Of a DNA stretch of 51,477 nt, positions 19,423 through 28,240 are shown in pieces. The stretch spans positions 1 to 51,477 of the forward strand of contig SHUX01000003.1 of the NCBI GenBank assembly GCA_009694475.1, given 5' to 3'. This DNA is from Thermoleophilia bacterium. GTDB taxonomy: Bacteria; Actinomycetota; Thermoleophilia; Gaiellales; F1-60-MAGs149. Below the pieces are notes generated by a model. It did no database searches. It was not told the origin of the DNA and was given only the letters and a program-made list of their open reading frames with translations. Within the stretch, counting starts at the first letter, position 1, and every line of letters starts with the position of its first letter. Made by a program: the position numbers and the translations under genes.

Positions 19423-21336
19423 TCAGGCGCCAAAGATCACACGACTGTCGCGCTCGGTTACGAGTGCGTCGATCACACCATCGAGCGGCAGCGTGCCTAG
19501 GTCGATGCGTCCGTGGCGACGAACCGCCACCGCCCCAATCTCCGCTTCGCGGTCACCGATCACAAGCATGGCTGGAACTTTTTGCGTCTCCGCCTCGGCG
19601 ATGCGCTTACTGATCGATTCGCTGCGCGCATCGACCTGCGTGCGAATGCCGGCGGCCTGCAAAGCGTCTCGCGCCAACTCGGCCGCCGACCCGTGGCGGT
19701 CAGAGATCGGCAGAATCACGGCTTGGACAGGTGCGAGCCAGAGCGGGAAGGCACCGGCGTAGTGCTCAATCAAAATGCCAATGAAGCGCTCGAAACTCCC
19801 GAGTAGTGCGCGATGGATCATCACTGGACGATGGTCGTGGTCGTCGGCACCCGTGTAGGTCAGGTCGAAGCGCTCAGGCAGGTTGAAATCGAGTTGCACC
19901 GTGCCGCATTGCCAGGAACGACCAAGCGAGTCGGTCAGGTGAATGTCGACTTTCGGCCCGTAAAAGGCGCCGTCGCCCTCGTTCACGCGATAGTCGATGC
20001 CGCGCGCCTGCAACACGCGATGCAGCGACTCCTCGGCCTTGTCCCAGATTGCGTCGTCCCCCACCCGCACCTCGGGTCGCGTTGACAGCTCGATTTTGAA
20101 GTTCATCGCGAACAGCTCGTAGAGGTCGAGTGCAAAGCCGAGCACGTTCTGGACCTCCTCCTCGATCTGGTCGGTGGTCACGAACAGGTGCGCATCATCT
20201 TGGGTGATGTGCCGCACGCGCATCAGACCGTGCAGGGTGCCAGATGGCTCGTGCCGATGGACGAGACCAACCTCGTTCATCCGCAACGGCAACTCGCGAT
20301 ACGAGCGGCGCTGGCTCTTGAAGATCAGGCAGTGCGCAGGGCAGTTCATCGGCTTCATACCGAAGGCACGCTCTTCGATCTCGAGCAGGTACATGTTCTC
20401 GCGGAACTTCTCCCAGTGACCCGAGGTCTTCCAGAGGTCGGAGGCATACAGAATCGGCGTCTTGACCTCTTGGTAGCCGCGCGCATTGTTCTCGCCGCGC
20501 CACATGTCGACCAGCGTGTTCCAGATGACCATGCCCTTGGGGTGCCAGAACGGGCCACCAGGCGAGGCGTCGTTGAAGGAGAAGAGATCGAGCTCGCGGC
20601 CGAGCCGGCGATGGTCGCGCTTCTGGGCCTCCTCGATGTTGTGCAGGTGCAGTTCGAGGTCTTCCTGCGTGAAGAACGCTGTGCCGTAGACCCGCGTCAG
20701 CATCGTGCGGGTCGAGTCGCCACGCCAGTAGGCACCGGCCAGATGCGTCAACTTGAAGGCCTTGATTGGACCCGTGTCCTGCAGGTGAGGGCCGCGGCAG
20801 AGGTCGCAGAAGTCGTCTTGCGTGTACGTCGTCAGTGGCTCGTCGACAGGAAGATCGTCGATCAACTCGACCTTGTATTGCTCGTCCTCATCGACGAAGC
20901 GCTGACGCACCGTCTCGCGGTCGATCGTGGCGCGCTCGAAGGCGTGCTTTTGCTTGAGGATGCGACGCATCTCGTTTTCGAGCCGTTCGAGGTCGGCCTC
21001 GCCGATCGGCTCAGGAAAATCGAAGTCGTAATAGAAGCCGTTATCGATCGGCGGTCCAATCGAGATCTTGACGCCCGGAAAGACGTGCCGCGCGGCCTCG
21101 GCCAGCACGTGGGCTGTGGAGTGCCGCAAAATCGGCAAGGCCTCTTCATCCCCAACGCGCAGAATCTTGACGGTCGCACCGTCCGTCAAGGGCAGGCGTA
21201 GATCCTGCACCTGACCATCGACCTCGATTGCGGCCGTGACCTTGGCGAGGCGATCGCCGATGGCGCGTGCGCAATCCAGACCAGTTGCGCCGTCCTCGAG
21301 TTCGAGTTCCGTGCCGTCGGGGAGATGAACCTTCAC
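19423..21336 (-). CDS. thrS: Threonyl-tRNA synthetase
   Basis: A class II synthetase of 637 residues. The N-terminal TGS domain is MKVHLPDGTELELEDGATGL, the editing domain has HSTAHVLAEA and DLCRGPHL, and the catalytic core has motif 2 RHEPSGTLHGLMRVR, the zinc Cys in GMKPMNCPAHC and motif 3 PVMIHRALLGSFERFIGIL. The C-terminal anticodon-binding domain runs from about 540. GTG 21336 is the start. It is downstream of pfkB but has its own leaderless -10. No T-box is possible in the 35-bp spacer. Confidence 0.97.
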   Translation of the reverse strand: MKVHLPDGTELELEDGATGLDCARAIGDRLAKVTAAIEVDGQVQDLRLPLTDGATVKILRVGDEEALPILRHSTAHVLAEAARHVFPGVKISIGPPIDNGFYYDFDFPEPIGEADLERLENEMRRILKQKHAFERATIDRETVRQRFVDEDEQYKVELIDDLPVDEPLTTYTQDDFCDLCRGPHLQDTGPIKAFKLTHLAGAYWRGDSTRTMLTRVYGTAFFTQEDLELHLHNIEEAQKRDHRRLGRELDLFSFNDASPGGPFWHPKGMVIWNTLVDMWRGENNARGYQEVKTPILYASDLWKTSGHWEKFRENMYLLEIEERAFGMKPMNCPAHCLIFKSQRRSYRELPLRMNEVGLVHRHEPSGTLHGLMRVRHITQDDAHLFVTTDQIEEEVQNVLGFALDLYELFAMNFKIELSTRPEVRVGDDAIWDKAEESLHRVLQARGIDYRVNEGDGAFYGPKVDIHLTDSLGRSWQCGTVQLDFNLPERFDLTYTGADDHDHRPVMIHRALLGSFERFIGILIEHYAGAFPLWLAPVQAVILPISDRHGSAAELARDALQAAGIRTQVDARSESISKRIAEAETQKVPAMLVIGDREAEIGAVAVRRHGRIDLGTLPLDGVIDALVTERDSRVIFGA

Positions 21337-21342
21337 AGGCAG

Positions 21343-21348
21343 AGGCTA
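21343..21348 (-). promoter_or_regulatory. -10 box of leaderless thrS promoter
   Basis: On the minus strand TAGCCT is followed by CTGCCT and then the GTG start (6-nt spacing). No Shine-Dalgarno is present. Confidence 0.5.
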
Positions 21349-21371
21349 CCAAGCAGGCTCAGCACGCCTCG

Positions 21372-22283
21372 TCAGATCAGGGTGAACGACGTCATCGCGT
21401 GGAACGCGGCGACGCGGAGTTCGACCTCGTCGCGGGTCAAGCGCTGCACGCGCTCCGTACCGAACTCCTCGACGTTGAAGGAGGCGACAATCGAGCCGTA
21501 GGCAACGGCCCGACGGAGGTGCGCGAGATCTGGTTCGGTCTCACCCGTTGCGGCCAGGTAGCCTACGAAGCCACCTGCAAACGAGTCACCGGCGCCAGTC
21601 GGATCGAAGACCTCTTCGAGTGGATAGCCAGGCAGGCCGAAGAAGCCCTCGTCGGTAAACAGCGCGGCACCATACTCGCCCCGCTTGATCACGACGATGC
21701 GCGGCCCCACCAGGGAAATCGCGCGAGCCGCCTTGACGAGCGTCGCCTCACCCGTCAACTGCCGCGCCTCGCCGTCGTTGAGGATGACGCAGTCGACCTC
21801 GCTGATCGCCGCCAGCAGCGCGTCGTTGGCGATCTCGATCCAGAGATTCATCGAATCCAGCGCGACTAGGCCTGCCTTGGACTGGCGGCGGACAGATCGC
21901 TGCAGGTCGGGTTGGATGTTGCCGAGAAACAGCACGGGCGACTCGGCTTGGGCTTCGGACAGCACAGGATCAAAGTCTGCGAACACGCCGAGCCGCGTAT
22001 CCAGCGTCTCAGCGATATTGAGGTCAAACCCGTAGCGTCCGTCCCAGGCAAAGGTCGTGCCGCCGGCGATCCGTTGAATACCCGCCGTGTCGATCCCCCG
22101 CTCTGTCAGCACAGCTTCGCTCTCGAAGTCGTCGCCGACGACGCCTACGACACCGACGTCCGTAAAGAGATTGGCAGCGAGTGCAAAGTGGACGGCGGAG
22201 CCTCCGAGTGCACGGTCGCGGCGACCAAACGGCGTCTCGAGGCTGTCGTAGGCGATCGATCCAACGGCAGTGAGCGTGTTCAC
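21372..22283 (-). CDS. PfkB-family carbohydrate kinase
   Basis: A ribokinase-fold protein of 303 residues. GGSAVHFALAANLF near the N-terminus is PfkB signature 1 and FDPTGAGDSFAGGFVGYLA is signature 2 with the catalytic Asp. CVILNDGEARQLTG and VVIKRGEYGAALF are the usual intervening strands. Substrate (sugar or nucleoside) is not clear. The track starts at 22307, butting on the crp stop. GTG 22283 (VNTLTAVGSIAYDS) starts the conserved first strand and has a TACCGT box 7 nt before it, so I use it. Confidence 0.87.
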   Translation of the reverse strand: MNTLTAVGSIAYDSLETPFGRRDRALGGSAVHFALAANLFTDVGVVGVVGDDFESEAVLTERGIDTAGIQRIAGGTTFAWDGRYGFDLNIAETLDTRLGVFADFDPVLSEAQAESPVLFLGNIQPDLQRSVRRQSKAGLVALDSMNLWIEIANDALLAAISEVDCVILNDGEARQLTGEATLVKAARAISLVGPRIVVIKRGEYGAALFTDEGFFGLPGYPLEEVFDPTGAGDSFAGGFVGYLAATGETEPDLAHLRRAVAYGSIVASFNVEEFGTERVQRLTRDEVELRVAAFHAMTSFTLI

Positions 22284-22290
22284 GAGGCAG

Positions 22291-22296
22291 ACGGTA
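22291..22296 (-). promoter_or_regulatory. -10 box of leaderless pfkB promoter
   Basis: TACCGT, then CTGCCTC, then GTG at 22283 (7-nt spacing) on the minus strand. Confidence 0.45.
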
Positions 22297-22306
22297 GCAG
22301 CGAGCA

Positions 22307-23038
22307 CTACAGCTCCACGACCACCTTGCTGGTGCGACCTGGCATCGTGCGTAGGCCCTCTTCGACGGCCACCAGAGCGTCCCAGTCTAAGACCCAGATT
22401 AGGCGGCGTTCGATCGACGCGATGTCCTCGGAGCGCAACCAGCCCGAGACCTTGGTCAGTGTCTCTCGCGTTGTGCCTGTCATCTCGGCCAGCGAACCGT
22501 GTGTCAGGCGGATGTCGATGCGCACGCCCTCGGGGGTGACCTTGCCGAAATGGTCGGCCAGTTCGGTTAGGACACCTGCAAGTCGAGCCGGAACCGGCTG
22601 GAAGGCAAGGCCGACCAGACGCGCCTCAGAGGCGCGCAGGCGGAGTGCGTTGGAGCGTGCGAGATTGCGGGCGACAATCGGATCGACCGCGGCAAGCGTC
22701 TGTAGATCGCGCGTTGAAGACACGAGGATGTCGCAATCGGCCAGCGCCTCAACCTGCTCGGTGCGGGTCTCCTCGACGAAGGGCAGCCGACCGAACACCA
22801 TGCCCGCATCCAGCAAGCCACTCGTTAGGCAGCGACCGTCACTGTTGACGCGGACTGCGCGCGCCACACCATCGACGACCACGTACGTGCGGGCGTCGAC
22901 GTCTGCGACGCCCGAGATGATTTCACCGCGCTGGTAGCGAACGGCATGAAACGCGCTGAGGGCGCGTGTCAGACGATCGTCTTCGAGCCCATCGAAGAAC
23001 GGTGTCTCCTTGATCCTGGAAAGCAACTGCGGATTCAT
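22307..23038 (-). CDS. Crp/Fnr family transcriptional regulator
   Basis: 243 residues. Residues 5-125 form a cyclic-nucleotide-type sensor barrel (TPFFDGLEDDRLTRALSAF, YQRGEIISGVADVDARTYVVVDG). A long dimer helix follows, then a C-terminal winged helix with RLTHGSLAEMTGTTRETLTKVSGWL. No cysteine cluster of FNR type is visible, so an Fe-S sensor is unlikely; the ligand is unknown. ATG 23038 has GGAGG six nt upstream; the track's TTG 23044 abuts the Shine-Dalgarno. The 146 bp upstream holds CGCCTAA/TTAGGCG and CCTTT/AAAGG repeats. Confidence 0.9.
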   Translation of the reverse strand: MNPQLLSRIKETPFFDGLEDDRLTRALSAFHAVRYQRGEIISGVADVDARTYVVVDGVARAVRVNSDGRCLTSGLLDAGMVFGRLPFVEETRTEQVEALADCDILVSSTRDLQTLAAVDPIVARNLARSNALRLRASEARLVGLAFQPVPARLAGVLTELADHFGKVTPEGVRIDIRLTHGSLAEMTGTTRETLTKVSGWLRSEDIASIERRLIWVLDWDALVAVEEGLRTMPGRTSKVVVEL

Positions 23039-23184
23039 GATCAACCTCCAAATGGTGATCTGGAATCCGACGGTAAGCCGGAGCCCAAATTCATCATGGG
23101 CGGCTGGTGTTGCGTTTCTGTTGATCTCGAGTGGCGCCTAAGCGAACCTTTGTAAAGGCTCTGCGCGCAGTGTTAAGAAGGCGT

Positions 23185-23517
23185 TTAGGCGGCGTCTGGA
23201 GTGAGGATCTTGGCGAGTTCGCCCTGGGTGTGCAGTTCCTCGACAATGTCACACCCACCGACCAGCGTGCCGTCAACAAACAGCTGTGGTGTGGTGGGCC
23301 ACCCCGAGTAGGCCGACAGTTGTTGGCGAATGCGCGGGTCGGGCAGGATGTCGATGGCGATGAACTCCACGCCGCTCTCGAGAATGCGCTCGGCCACGCG
23401 TGCCGAGAATCCGCAGCGCGGCTCCTCCGGCGTGCCCTTCATAAACAGTGCGACCCGGTTGCCCGTGATGATCGCTGTGATCTCGTTGAGGATGTCCTCG
23501 TCGCTCATGACGCTCAT
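23185..23517 (-). CDS. Monothiol (CGFS) glutaredoxin, Grx4/GrxD type
   Basis: 110 residues with GNRVALFMKGTPEEPRCGFSARVAERIL, the CGFS active site of class II monothiol glutaredoxins, then WPTTPQLFVDGTLVGGCDIV for glutathione binding. These proteins carry and transfer [2Fe-2S] clusters, often as heterodimers with BolA. The start codon overlaps the bolA stop in ATGA, so the pair is translated together. The track frame up to 24279 is a false extension. A GGGAG lies 7 nt before ATG 23517. Confidence 0.95.
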   Translation of the reverse strand: MSVMSDEDILNEITAIITGNRVALFMKGTPEEPRCGFSARVAERILESGVEFIAIDILPDPRIRQQLSAYSGWPTTPQLFVDGTLVGGCDIVEELHTQGELAKILTPDAA

Positions 23518-23762
23518 GCTGATGCTCCCGGTGTACGAGGGACTGTGGTGATGGAAAGGGCGTGGATTGCTCCCGAGTCGAGGTGTTCCTGCACAGCCGC
23601 ATAGATCATTTTGTGCTGCTCGATCAGGCTCTTGCCGGCAAACTGCTCGGCCTCGACACGGACGGCGAGATGATCTCCACCGGCACCCATAAAATCGTCG
23701 ACGGTAGCCCGGCTGCCCGGCAGAGACGTCTCGATTAGTTCTTGGACGATGCTTAGTTCCAC
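23514..23762 (-). CDS. BolA family protein
   Basis: A short BolA protein of 82 residues: VQELIETSLPGSRATVDDFMGAGGDHLAVRVEAEQFAGKSLIEQHKMIYAAVQEHLDSGAIHALSI. The conserved H of the H-K-IY-helix motif (EQHKMIYAA) is present and is the cluster ligand in Grx-BolA complexes. GTG 23762 is chosen because TACCCT lies 6 nt upstream; the track start at 23828 would overlap the previous gene by 76 nt. It is coupled to the CGFS glutaredoxin. Confidence 0.9.
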   Translation of the reverse strand: MELSIVQELIETSLPGSRATVDDFMGAGGDHLAVRVEAEQFAGKSLIEQHKMIYAAVQEHLDSGAIHALSITTVPRTPGASA

Positions 23763-24838
23763 GGACGAAGGGTAGCGTAGGCTCGCGGCAAATCCGGCAC
23801 CTTCGCTGCGTCGACCTTGCGTAGGCATGGCCGAACCCAGTGGCTGTTCGTGCGCAGGAAAGGCGACGCTGCAAGGTCGCTCGTACCGGGGTCGTAGACA
23901 AGGCGCCAGCGAGCCCGACTCCAGGCTCCTCGGGTCGAGCAGCCACCGCGCAGCAGGCCAGCGTCCACGGACTGCACGCGCTCGCCGCTACGACACACGG
24001 CTGTGCCTCGCTGTTCGCCCGGCAAGATGCCCTCCCAACTGAAGCGGAGACCTGCCACACCGGGAGCAACCACGCTCCCCGCGAGCAGCGTAAGGTCGCG
24101 AACCAACGCTCGGCCCTGCGCGTCGACGCCGTCACGACTGGCTGCCAGCCGCAGCTGAATCTGTGGGCGCACGCCAACAACGCCGAGACGGATGCGCTGT
24201 GGCGCCTCGAACCCACTCTCAAGCACGAGCCAGGCGACCGCATTGACCGTTGGTGTAATGACACCGCTGACGTGACCATGTTCGTTTGCGGTCAGCAGGG
24301 TCGCGACGGGGCCGTGTCCGGCAACGGTCGCCTCGAGCACAACCTGTGCCTCGGCGTCAAGCCGGTCGGTGGGCAACTGGCCCGTGATTGCAACCCTCGT
24401 TCCAGCCGTCACCACCCACTGCGCCAGCCGGACCGGCGTACCATCAACGCTTCCAGCCTTCAGTGGCCCACCGTGCGCTACGGCATCCGAGGCATGCGCG
24501 ACGAGTGCCGTTGGCGTTGACCATGCCTCGTCGGTACCCGCCGCGGTCTCGACCACGACGTGGACTCGCAAGCGCCGACCGCTATCGGCACCGTCTACGA
24601 GGTACGACGGATCGTGTGCAGCGGGTATCGCGACAAAGCCAATGCCCTCCATTGAGCGCTCCCAGGTCAGTGTCAGATCGGCATCCGTAGCCTCATCGAT
24701 GAGTGTGTCGAACGCCTCGAGACGATCACCAACGATCGCCTCACCACTGATCGTGGGTGGACTCGTGATCGTGGGCGCCGCCGAGCAGGTCGTCGTGACA
24801 ACCAGGAGAAGCAGGAGCGCGAGGAGCGCGAGTCTCAT
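23753..24838 (-). CDS. Secreted protein with Ig-like N-terminal part, unknown function
   Basis: 361 residues. A signal peptide (MRLALLALLLLLVVTTTC) could be of lipoprotein type, but the residues before Cys are TTT, a poor lipobox. Residues 25-105 (PTISGEAIVGDRLEAFDTL, LTLTWERSMEGIGFVAI, GRRLRVHVVVET) look like the Ig-like repeat seen in many surface proteins. The middle is beta-rich (VRLAQWVVTAGTRVAITGQL). The C-terminus has four cysteines, possibly disulphide-bonded. It overlaps the upstream sigma-like gene by ATGA, so the two products probably work together at the envelope. Confidence 0.7.
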   Translation of the reverse strand: MRLALLALLLLLVVTTTCSAAPTITSPPTISGEAIVGDRLEAFDTLIDEATDADLTLTWERSMEGIGFVAIPAAHDPSYLVDGADSGRRLRVHVVVETAAGTDEAWSTPTALVAHASDAVAHGGPLKAGSVDGTPVRLAQWVVTAGTRVAITGQLPTDRLDAEAQVVLEATVAGHGPVATLLTANEHGHVSGVITPTVNAVAWLVLESGFEAPQRIRLGVVGVRPQIQLRLAASRDGVDAQGRALVRDLTLLAGSVVAPGVAGLRFSWEGILPGEQRGTAVCRSGERVQSVDAGLLRGGCSTRGAWSRARWRLVYDPGTSDLAASPFLRTNSHWVRPCLRKVDAAKVPDLPRAYATLRPWN

Positions 24839-25980
24839 CGGCAGGTGAGCGCGGCCGAGCCAAGGCCGCAGGCTGGTGTGGGTGCAGAGTTCGCCACGCC
24901 GACAGTGACTGTTGAAGGTAGGAGTGCAGCGCTTACAGCGGGTACAGCCGCTCCGCTAGCGACGCCGCTCGACGCTGGCGTGGCAGCACGAGGACGAGTG
25001 GGCTTCGGTCCAGGCGCACGCACTTCGGTAGATAGCCGGCGAGCCGCCTCGAGAGCCAGCATGCGCCCGGCGGGACCAAACGGTCCTTCTCCATTGAACG
25101 CCGAAACCTCGGGCTGCGGCTCGGCTAGCACTCGAGCTGGTGGAGCCTGCCCCTCAAGCAGGCTCGCAGTCGTCAGCGCACCAAGCGTGCCCAGCAACAG
25201 CAGTGAGGCCGTCACTCCTCCGACCAATCGCCAGCGCACTGCTCGACGCACGGCAATATCGACGTGATCGGAGACCCGTACGAGCACGCCGCCACCGAGA
25301 CCGGCGGCCCTGCCCCGCGCCGCCACGCCCTGCCATTCGGGGCGCAGCCGGAAGATCGCCATCCAGAGGCTGTTCGAGGAACGGCCTGTACGGCGCCCGG
25401 CTTCGACGTACGAGAGTTCCGAACTGACGAGTCCGAGCGCGATCTCGTTGGGTATGCCGATACGCTCGGCCGTCATGGCGGCGGTCCGCTCGACGTCAAT
25501 CCGAAAGCGCGTCAGATCGACGGGATCGCGATCCTGCTCGCCAACTGTTTCGACGCGCAACTCCTCGACGCGCTCCTGCCGGCGGCGTTGCGTATCGGAG
25601 CGCCACGCCTCGCGTCGCATTGCTCCCTCGACCACCAGGTAGGCAAACAGGCCAGTCGGCCCGGTCCATTGCAGCACACGGGTGCGCTCAAGATCGATCG
25701 GTTCCCACAGTCGTGCTGTTGCCTCGTCGAGCAGGAGCTGGTCGGAGCGCGTGATCTGCGAGGCATGTTCAAGGGCGATGGCAAGCTGGAGCGCACGCGC
25801 CACCCCGTCGGCGACGGCCTGCCGACGTTGCTCCATGCTCTGAATGGCGGCCGCCGGAACCGCCTCGCTGAGGACGAGCAGCACGGCTGGGCGCGAGCAG
25901 ACATCTCGGATGGCATCGGCAGAGAGCGTCGGCTTGACCGAGAGGGTGGGGCTCAGATCTGGGGTCGTCGTGGCTGCCAT
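24835..25980 (-). CDS. Sigma-factor-like protein with C-terminal membrane anchor
   Basis: 381 residues. The stretch 80-140 (ATARLWEPIDLERTRVLQWTG, FAYLVVEGAMRREAWR) resembles helices of sigma region 2. Residues 187-213 (ELSYVEAGRRTGRSSNSLWM) look like the region 4 helix-turn-helix of ECF sigma factors. A single membrane segment follows (residues 252-275, VGGVTASLLLLGTLGAL), then about 105 Pro/Ala-rich residues that should lie outside. The similarity is by eye and weak; it could instead be a HTH-containing anti-sigma-like regulator. It lies where ftsQ would follow murB but shows no POTRA-like part. It is coupled to the secreted protein gene by ATGA. Confidence 0.55.
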   Translation of the reverse strand: MAATTTPDLSPTLSVKPTLSADAIRDVCSRPAVLLVLSEAVPAAAIQSMEQRRQAVADGVARALQLAIALEHASQITRSDQLLLDEATARLWEPIDLERTRVLQWTGPTGLFAYLVVEGAMRREAWRSDTQRRRQERVEELRVETVGEQDRDPVDLTRFRIDVERTAAMTAERIGIPNEIALGLVSSELSYVEAGRRTGRSSNSLWMAIFRLRPEWQGVAARGRAAGLGGGVLVRVSDHVDIAVRRAVRWRLVGGVTASLLLLGTLGALTTASLLEGQAPPARVLAEPQPEVSAFNGEGPFGPAGRMLALEAARRLSTEVRAPGPKPTRPRAATPASSGVASGAAVPAVSAALLPSTVTVGVANSAPTPACGLGSAALTCR

Positions 25981-26042
25981 GGGGGGACAACTTCCGAACC
26001 TAGTCGCCCGCGCAGCATACGTCCGGCGTTGAGTGAGACGGC

Positions 26043-26930
26043 TTACGCAGGCGGGATCACGATGGCGCCGAGCGTCTGCACCTCGTGCTCGAGCTCGACG
26101 CCAAATTGCTCACGCGCCCGGCGACGGGCCTCGACCATGACGGCCAGCACGTCGGCCGAGGTGGCATTGGCGAAGTTCTCGATGAAGTTCGCGTGCTTCT
26201 CGGAAATCCGCGCACCACCAACCGTGTAGCCCTTCAGGCCACAGGCCTCCAAGAGTTGGCCGCTGGTCTGCTCACCCGGCGGGTTCTTGAAGACGCTGCC
26301 GAAGGTACGTGCCTTACGTGGCTGGGCGGCCGAACGGCGCCCCTGGTAGTCCCGCACGAGCGCCTTGATGGCGGCTGCGTCGCCCGGAGCGAGGGCCAGT
26401 GTGGCCTGCGTGACGATCTCGCCGGGTTCGAGGTTGGAATGGCGGTACGTCAATCCGAGTTCGTCGGCTCGCGCATGGCGTACGCCCGCCGCACTACAGA
26501 TCGTCACACTCACGAGCGCGTTTTTCAGTTCGTACCCGTAGGCACCGGCATTCATCCGTACAGCACCACCGATCGTGCCAGGGATCGCGCAGGCGAATTC
26601 GAACCCCGCGAGCCCAGCATCCCCCACCTTGCGCACGACGGCCGCGAGGGGCGCGCCACCACCGACCGTGGCTCCAGTCGCGGTCACCTCAATTCCAGCG
26701 AGCGCGCCAGCCAGGCGTAGCACGAGCCCGGCGAAGCCGGTGTCTGCAGGCAGCAGATTCGAGCCGAGGCCGATCACGGCGATCTGCAACTCCTGCTGTT
26801 CCGCCCAGCGCAGCATCGCCAAAAGAGCGAGTTCCTCGTTCGGCTCGGCCAGATACTGCGCGAGTCCCCCTGTGCCAATCGTCGTAAAACGACTCAGCGG
26901 CACATCCGTCTCGACGCCGGCGGGCAGCAT
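26043..26930 (-). CDS. murB: UDP-N-acetylenolpyruvoylglucosamine reductase
   Basis: A flavoprotein of 295 residues that makes UDP-MurNAc. FAD-binding marks are FTTIGTGG, IGLGSNLLPADTGF and FACAIPGTIGGAVRMNAGAYG; the catalytic Ser is in TFGSVFKNPPG. LEACGLKGYTVGGARISEKHANFI completes the substrate domain. The track frame extends into murC. ATG 26930 lies 2 nt past the murC stop and begins MLPAGVETDVPLSRFTT. It is the last gene of the dcw cluster. Confidence 0.95.
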   Translation of the reverse strand: MLPAGVETDVPLSRFTTIGTGGLAQYLAEPNEELALLAMLRWAEQQELQIAVIGLGSNLLPADTGFAGLVLRLAGALAGIEVTATGATVGGGAPLAAVVRKVGDAGLAGFEFACAIPGTIGGAVRMNAGAYGYELKNALVSVTICSAAGVRHARADELGLTYRHSNLEPGEIVTQATLALAPGDAAAIKALVRDYQGRRSAAQPRKARTFGSVFKNPPGEQTSGQLLEACGLKGYTVGGARISEKHANFIENFANATSADVLAVMVEARRRAREQFGVELEHEVQTLGAIVIPPA

Positions 26931-26932
26931 GC

Positions 26933-28240
26933 TCAATTGAGCACCGCCCGCGCGATACGGTCGACGGGACCGGCACCACAACAGAGAATCAGATCGCCGT
27001 TGCGCGCAATCCCCTGGATCTCGCGTGCTGCTGCACCGCCCGTTGCGATAAAGACGGCCTTCGATCCGACGAGCTGCGCAATTCGGCGAGCACTGGCCTC
27101 GGGGTCGGGCGTCCCACGCGCCACGTACGTCTCGACCACAATCACCCGATCGGCGGCCTTCAAAACCTCGGCGAACTCCTCGCCGAAGGCAATCGTGCGC
27201 CAGGGCATATGCGGCTGGAAGAGCACGATCAGCCGCTTCGGCTCGCGCCCACGCGCAGCCGCGATCGCGGCTGCGAGTTCGGTTGGGTGGTGCGCATAGT
27301 CGTCAACGACGGTGTACCCAAAAGCACGACCGACGACCTCGAAACGACGCCCAGCCCCTTCGAAGCGTTCAAGCGCTGCGAAGGCCTCGTCTAGTGGTAC
27401 TCCGAGCCGCTCCAGCACGAGTGCAGCGGCGCAGGCATTGCCAGCATTGTGGACGCCCGGTACGGCGAGTCGTACCCGCTCCGGTCCACGGGATGGACGA
27501 AAGGCGACGCCATCGCCATCAGCAGTCGCAGCCAGCGCCCGCAAGCCCTCGCCTGGACCAACGCCAAAGCGTGCAACCTCGGCCACCGGGGCAATCGCGA
27601 CCCCATCTCCGAGCACGATCAGCCCATCCGTCGGCACCGTCTCTGCCCACTCACCCAGCAGGGCAAGGACATCGTCGACGGAGTCGTAGTGGTCAACATG
27701 ATCGAAGTCGACATTGAGGATGACGCCGATCGTGGCCGGTAGTTGCCGCACCGACCGATCCGACTCATCGCCCTCAACGATCGCCAGCATGTCAGCCCCA
27801 CCGCGCGCGTTGGTCCCGAGCTGCCGAACGTCGCCACCAACCACGAAGGTCGGCTCGAGGCCAAGTTCGACGGCAGCAAACGCCAGCATGGCGCTCGTCG
27901 TGGTCTTGCCGTGGGCACCGGTCACAACAATGCGCTCGGTGTGTTCTCGGAGGATCTCTGCGAGTGCCTCTGCACGGTGCTGGATCGGCAGGCCCCGCTC
28001 GCGCGCGCGGACCAACTCGGGCAGGTCATCTGGGATCGCGCCCGAAACGATCAGGCGTTCAGCGGCGGCGGCGTGCTCGGCACTGTGACCGATCACACAT
28101 GCAATCCCCTCGGCGATCAGCGCCTTTGTCAGTAGGCTCTCCTCGCGATCGCAGCCCGTCACAACTTGCCCGCGCTGGGCGAGCACGCGGGCGATGCCAC
28201 TCATGCCTGCACCTCCGATTCCGACCAGATGGACGCTCAT
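26933..28240 (-). CDS. murC: UDP-N-acetylmuramate-L-alanine ligase
   Basis: 435 residues. The Rossmann N-terminus is SVHLVGIGGAGMSGIARVLAQ, the ATP loop VTGAHGKTTTSAM, the middle domain has EGDESD, and the C-terminal domain has VVDDYAHHPTELAA. It adds L-Ala to UDP-MurNAc. ATG 28240 overlaps the murG stop by ATGA. The track frame up to 28483 is a false extension. Confidence 0.96.
   Translation of the reverse strand: MSVHLVGIGGAGMSGIARVLAQRGQVVTGCDREESLLTKALIAEGIACVIGHSAEHAAAAERLIVSGAIPDDLPELVRARERGLPIQHRAEALAEILREHTERIVVTGAHGKTTTSAMLAFAAVELGLEPTFVVGGDVRQLGTNARGGADMLAIVEGDESDRSVRQLPATIGVILNVDFDHVDHYDSVDDVLALLGEWAETVPTDGLIVLGDGVAIAPVAEVARFGVGPGEGLRALAATADGDGVAFRPSRGPERVRLAVPGVHNAGNACAAALVLERLGVPLDEAFAALERFEGAGRRFEVVGRAFGYTVVDDYAHHPTELAAAIAAARGREPKRLIVLFQPHMPWRTIAFGEEFAEVLKAADRVIVVETYVARGTPDPEASARRIAQLVGSKAVFIATGGAAAREIQGIARNGDLILCCGAGPVDRIARAVLN

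Noticed and set aside
21337-21371. T-box leader for thrS
   Set aside because: Only 35 bp separate pfkB and thrS, and the start appears leaderless.
23039-23184. FNR or CRP palindrome before the Crp-family gene
   Set aside because: TTGATC occurs once, but no TTGAT-N4-ATCAA or TGTGA-N6-TCACA partner is present.
24835-25980. Calling this gene ftsQ because it follows murB
   Set aside because: The membrane segment is at residues 252-275, not near the N-terminus, and no POTRA-like or FtsQ beta domain follows.
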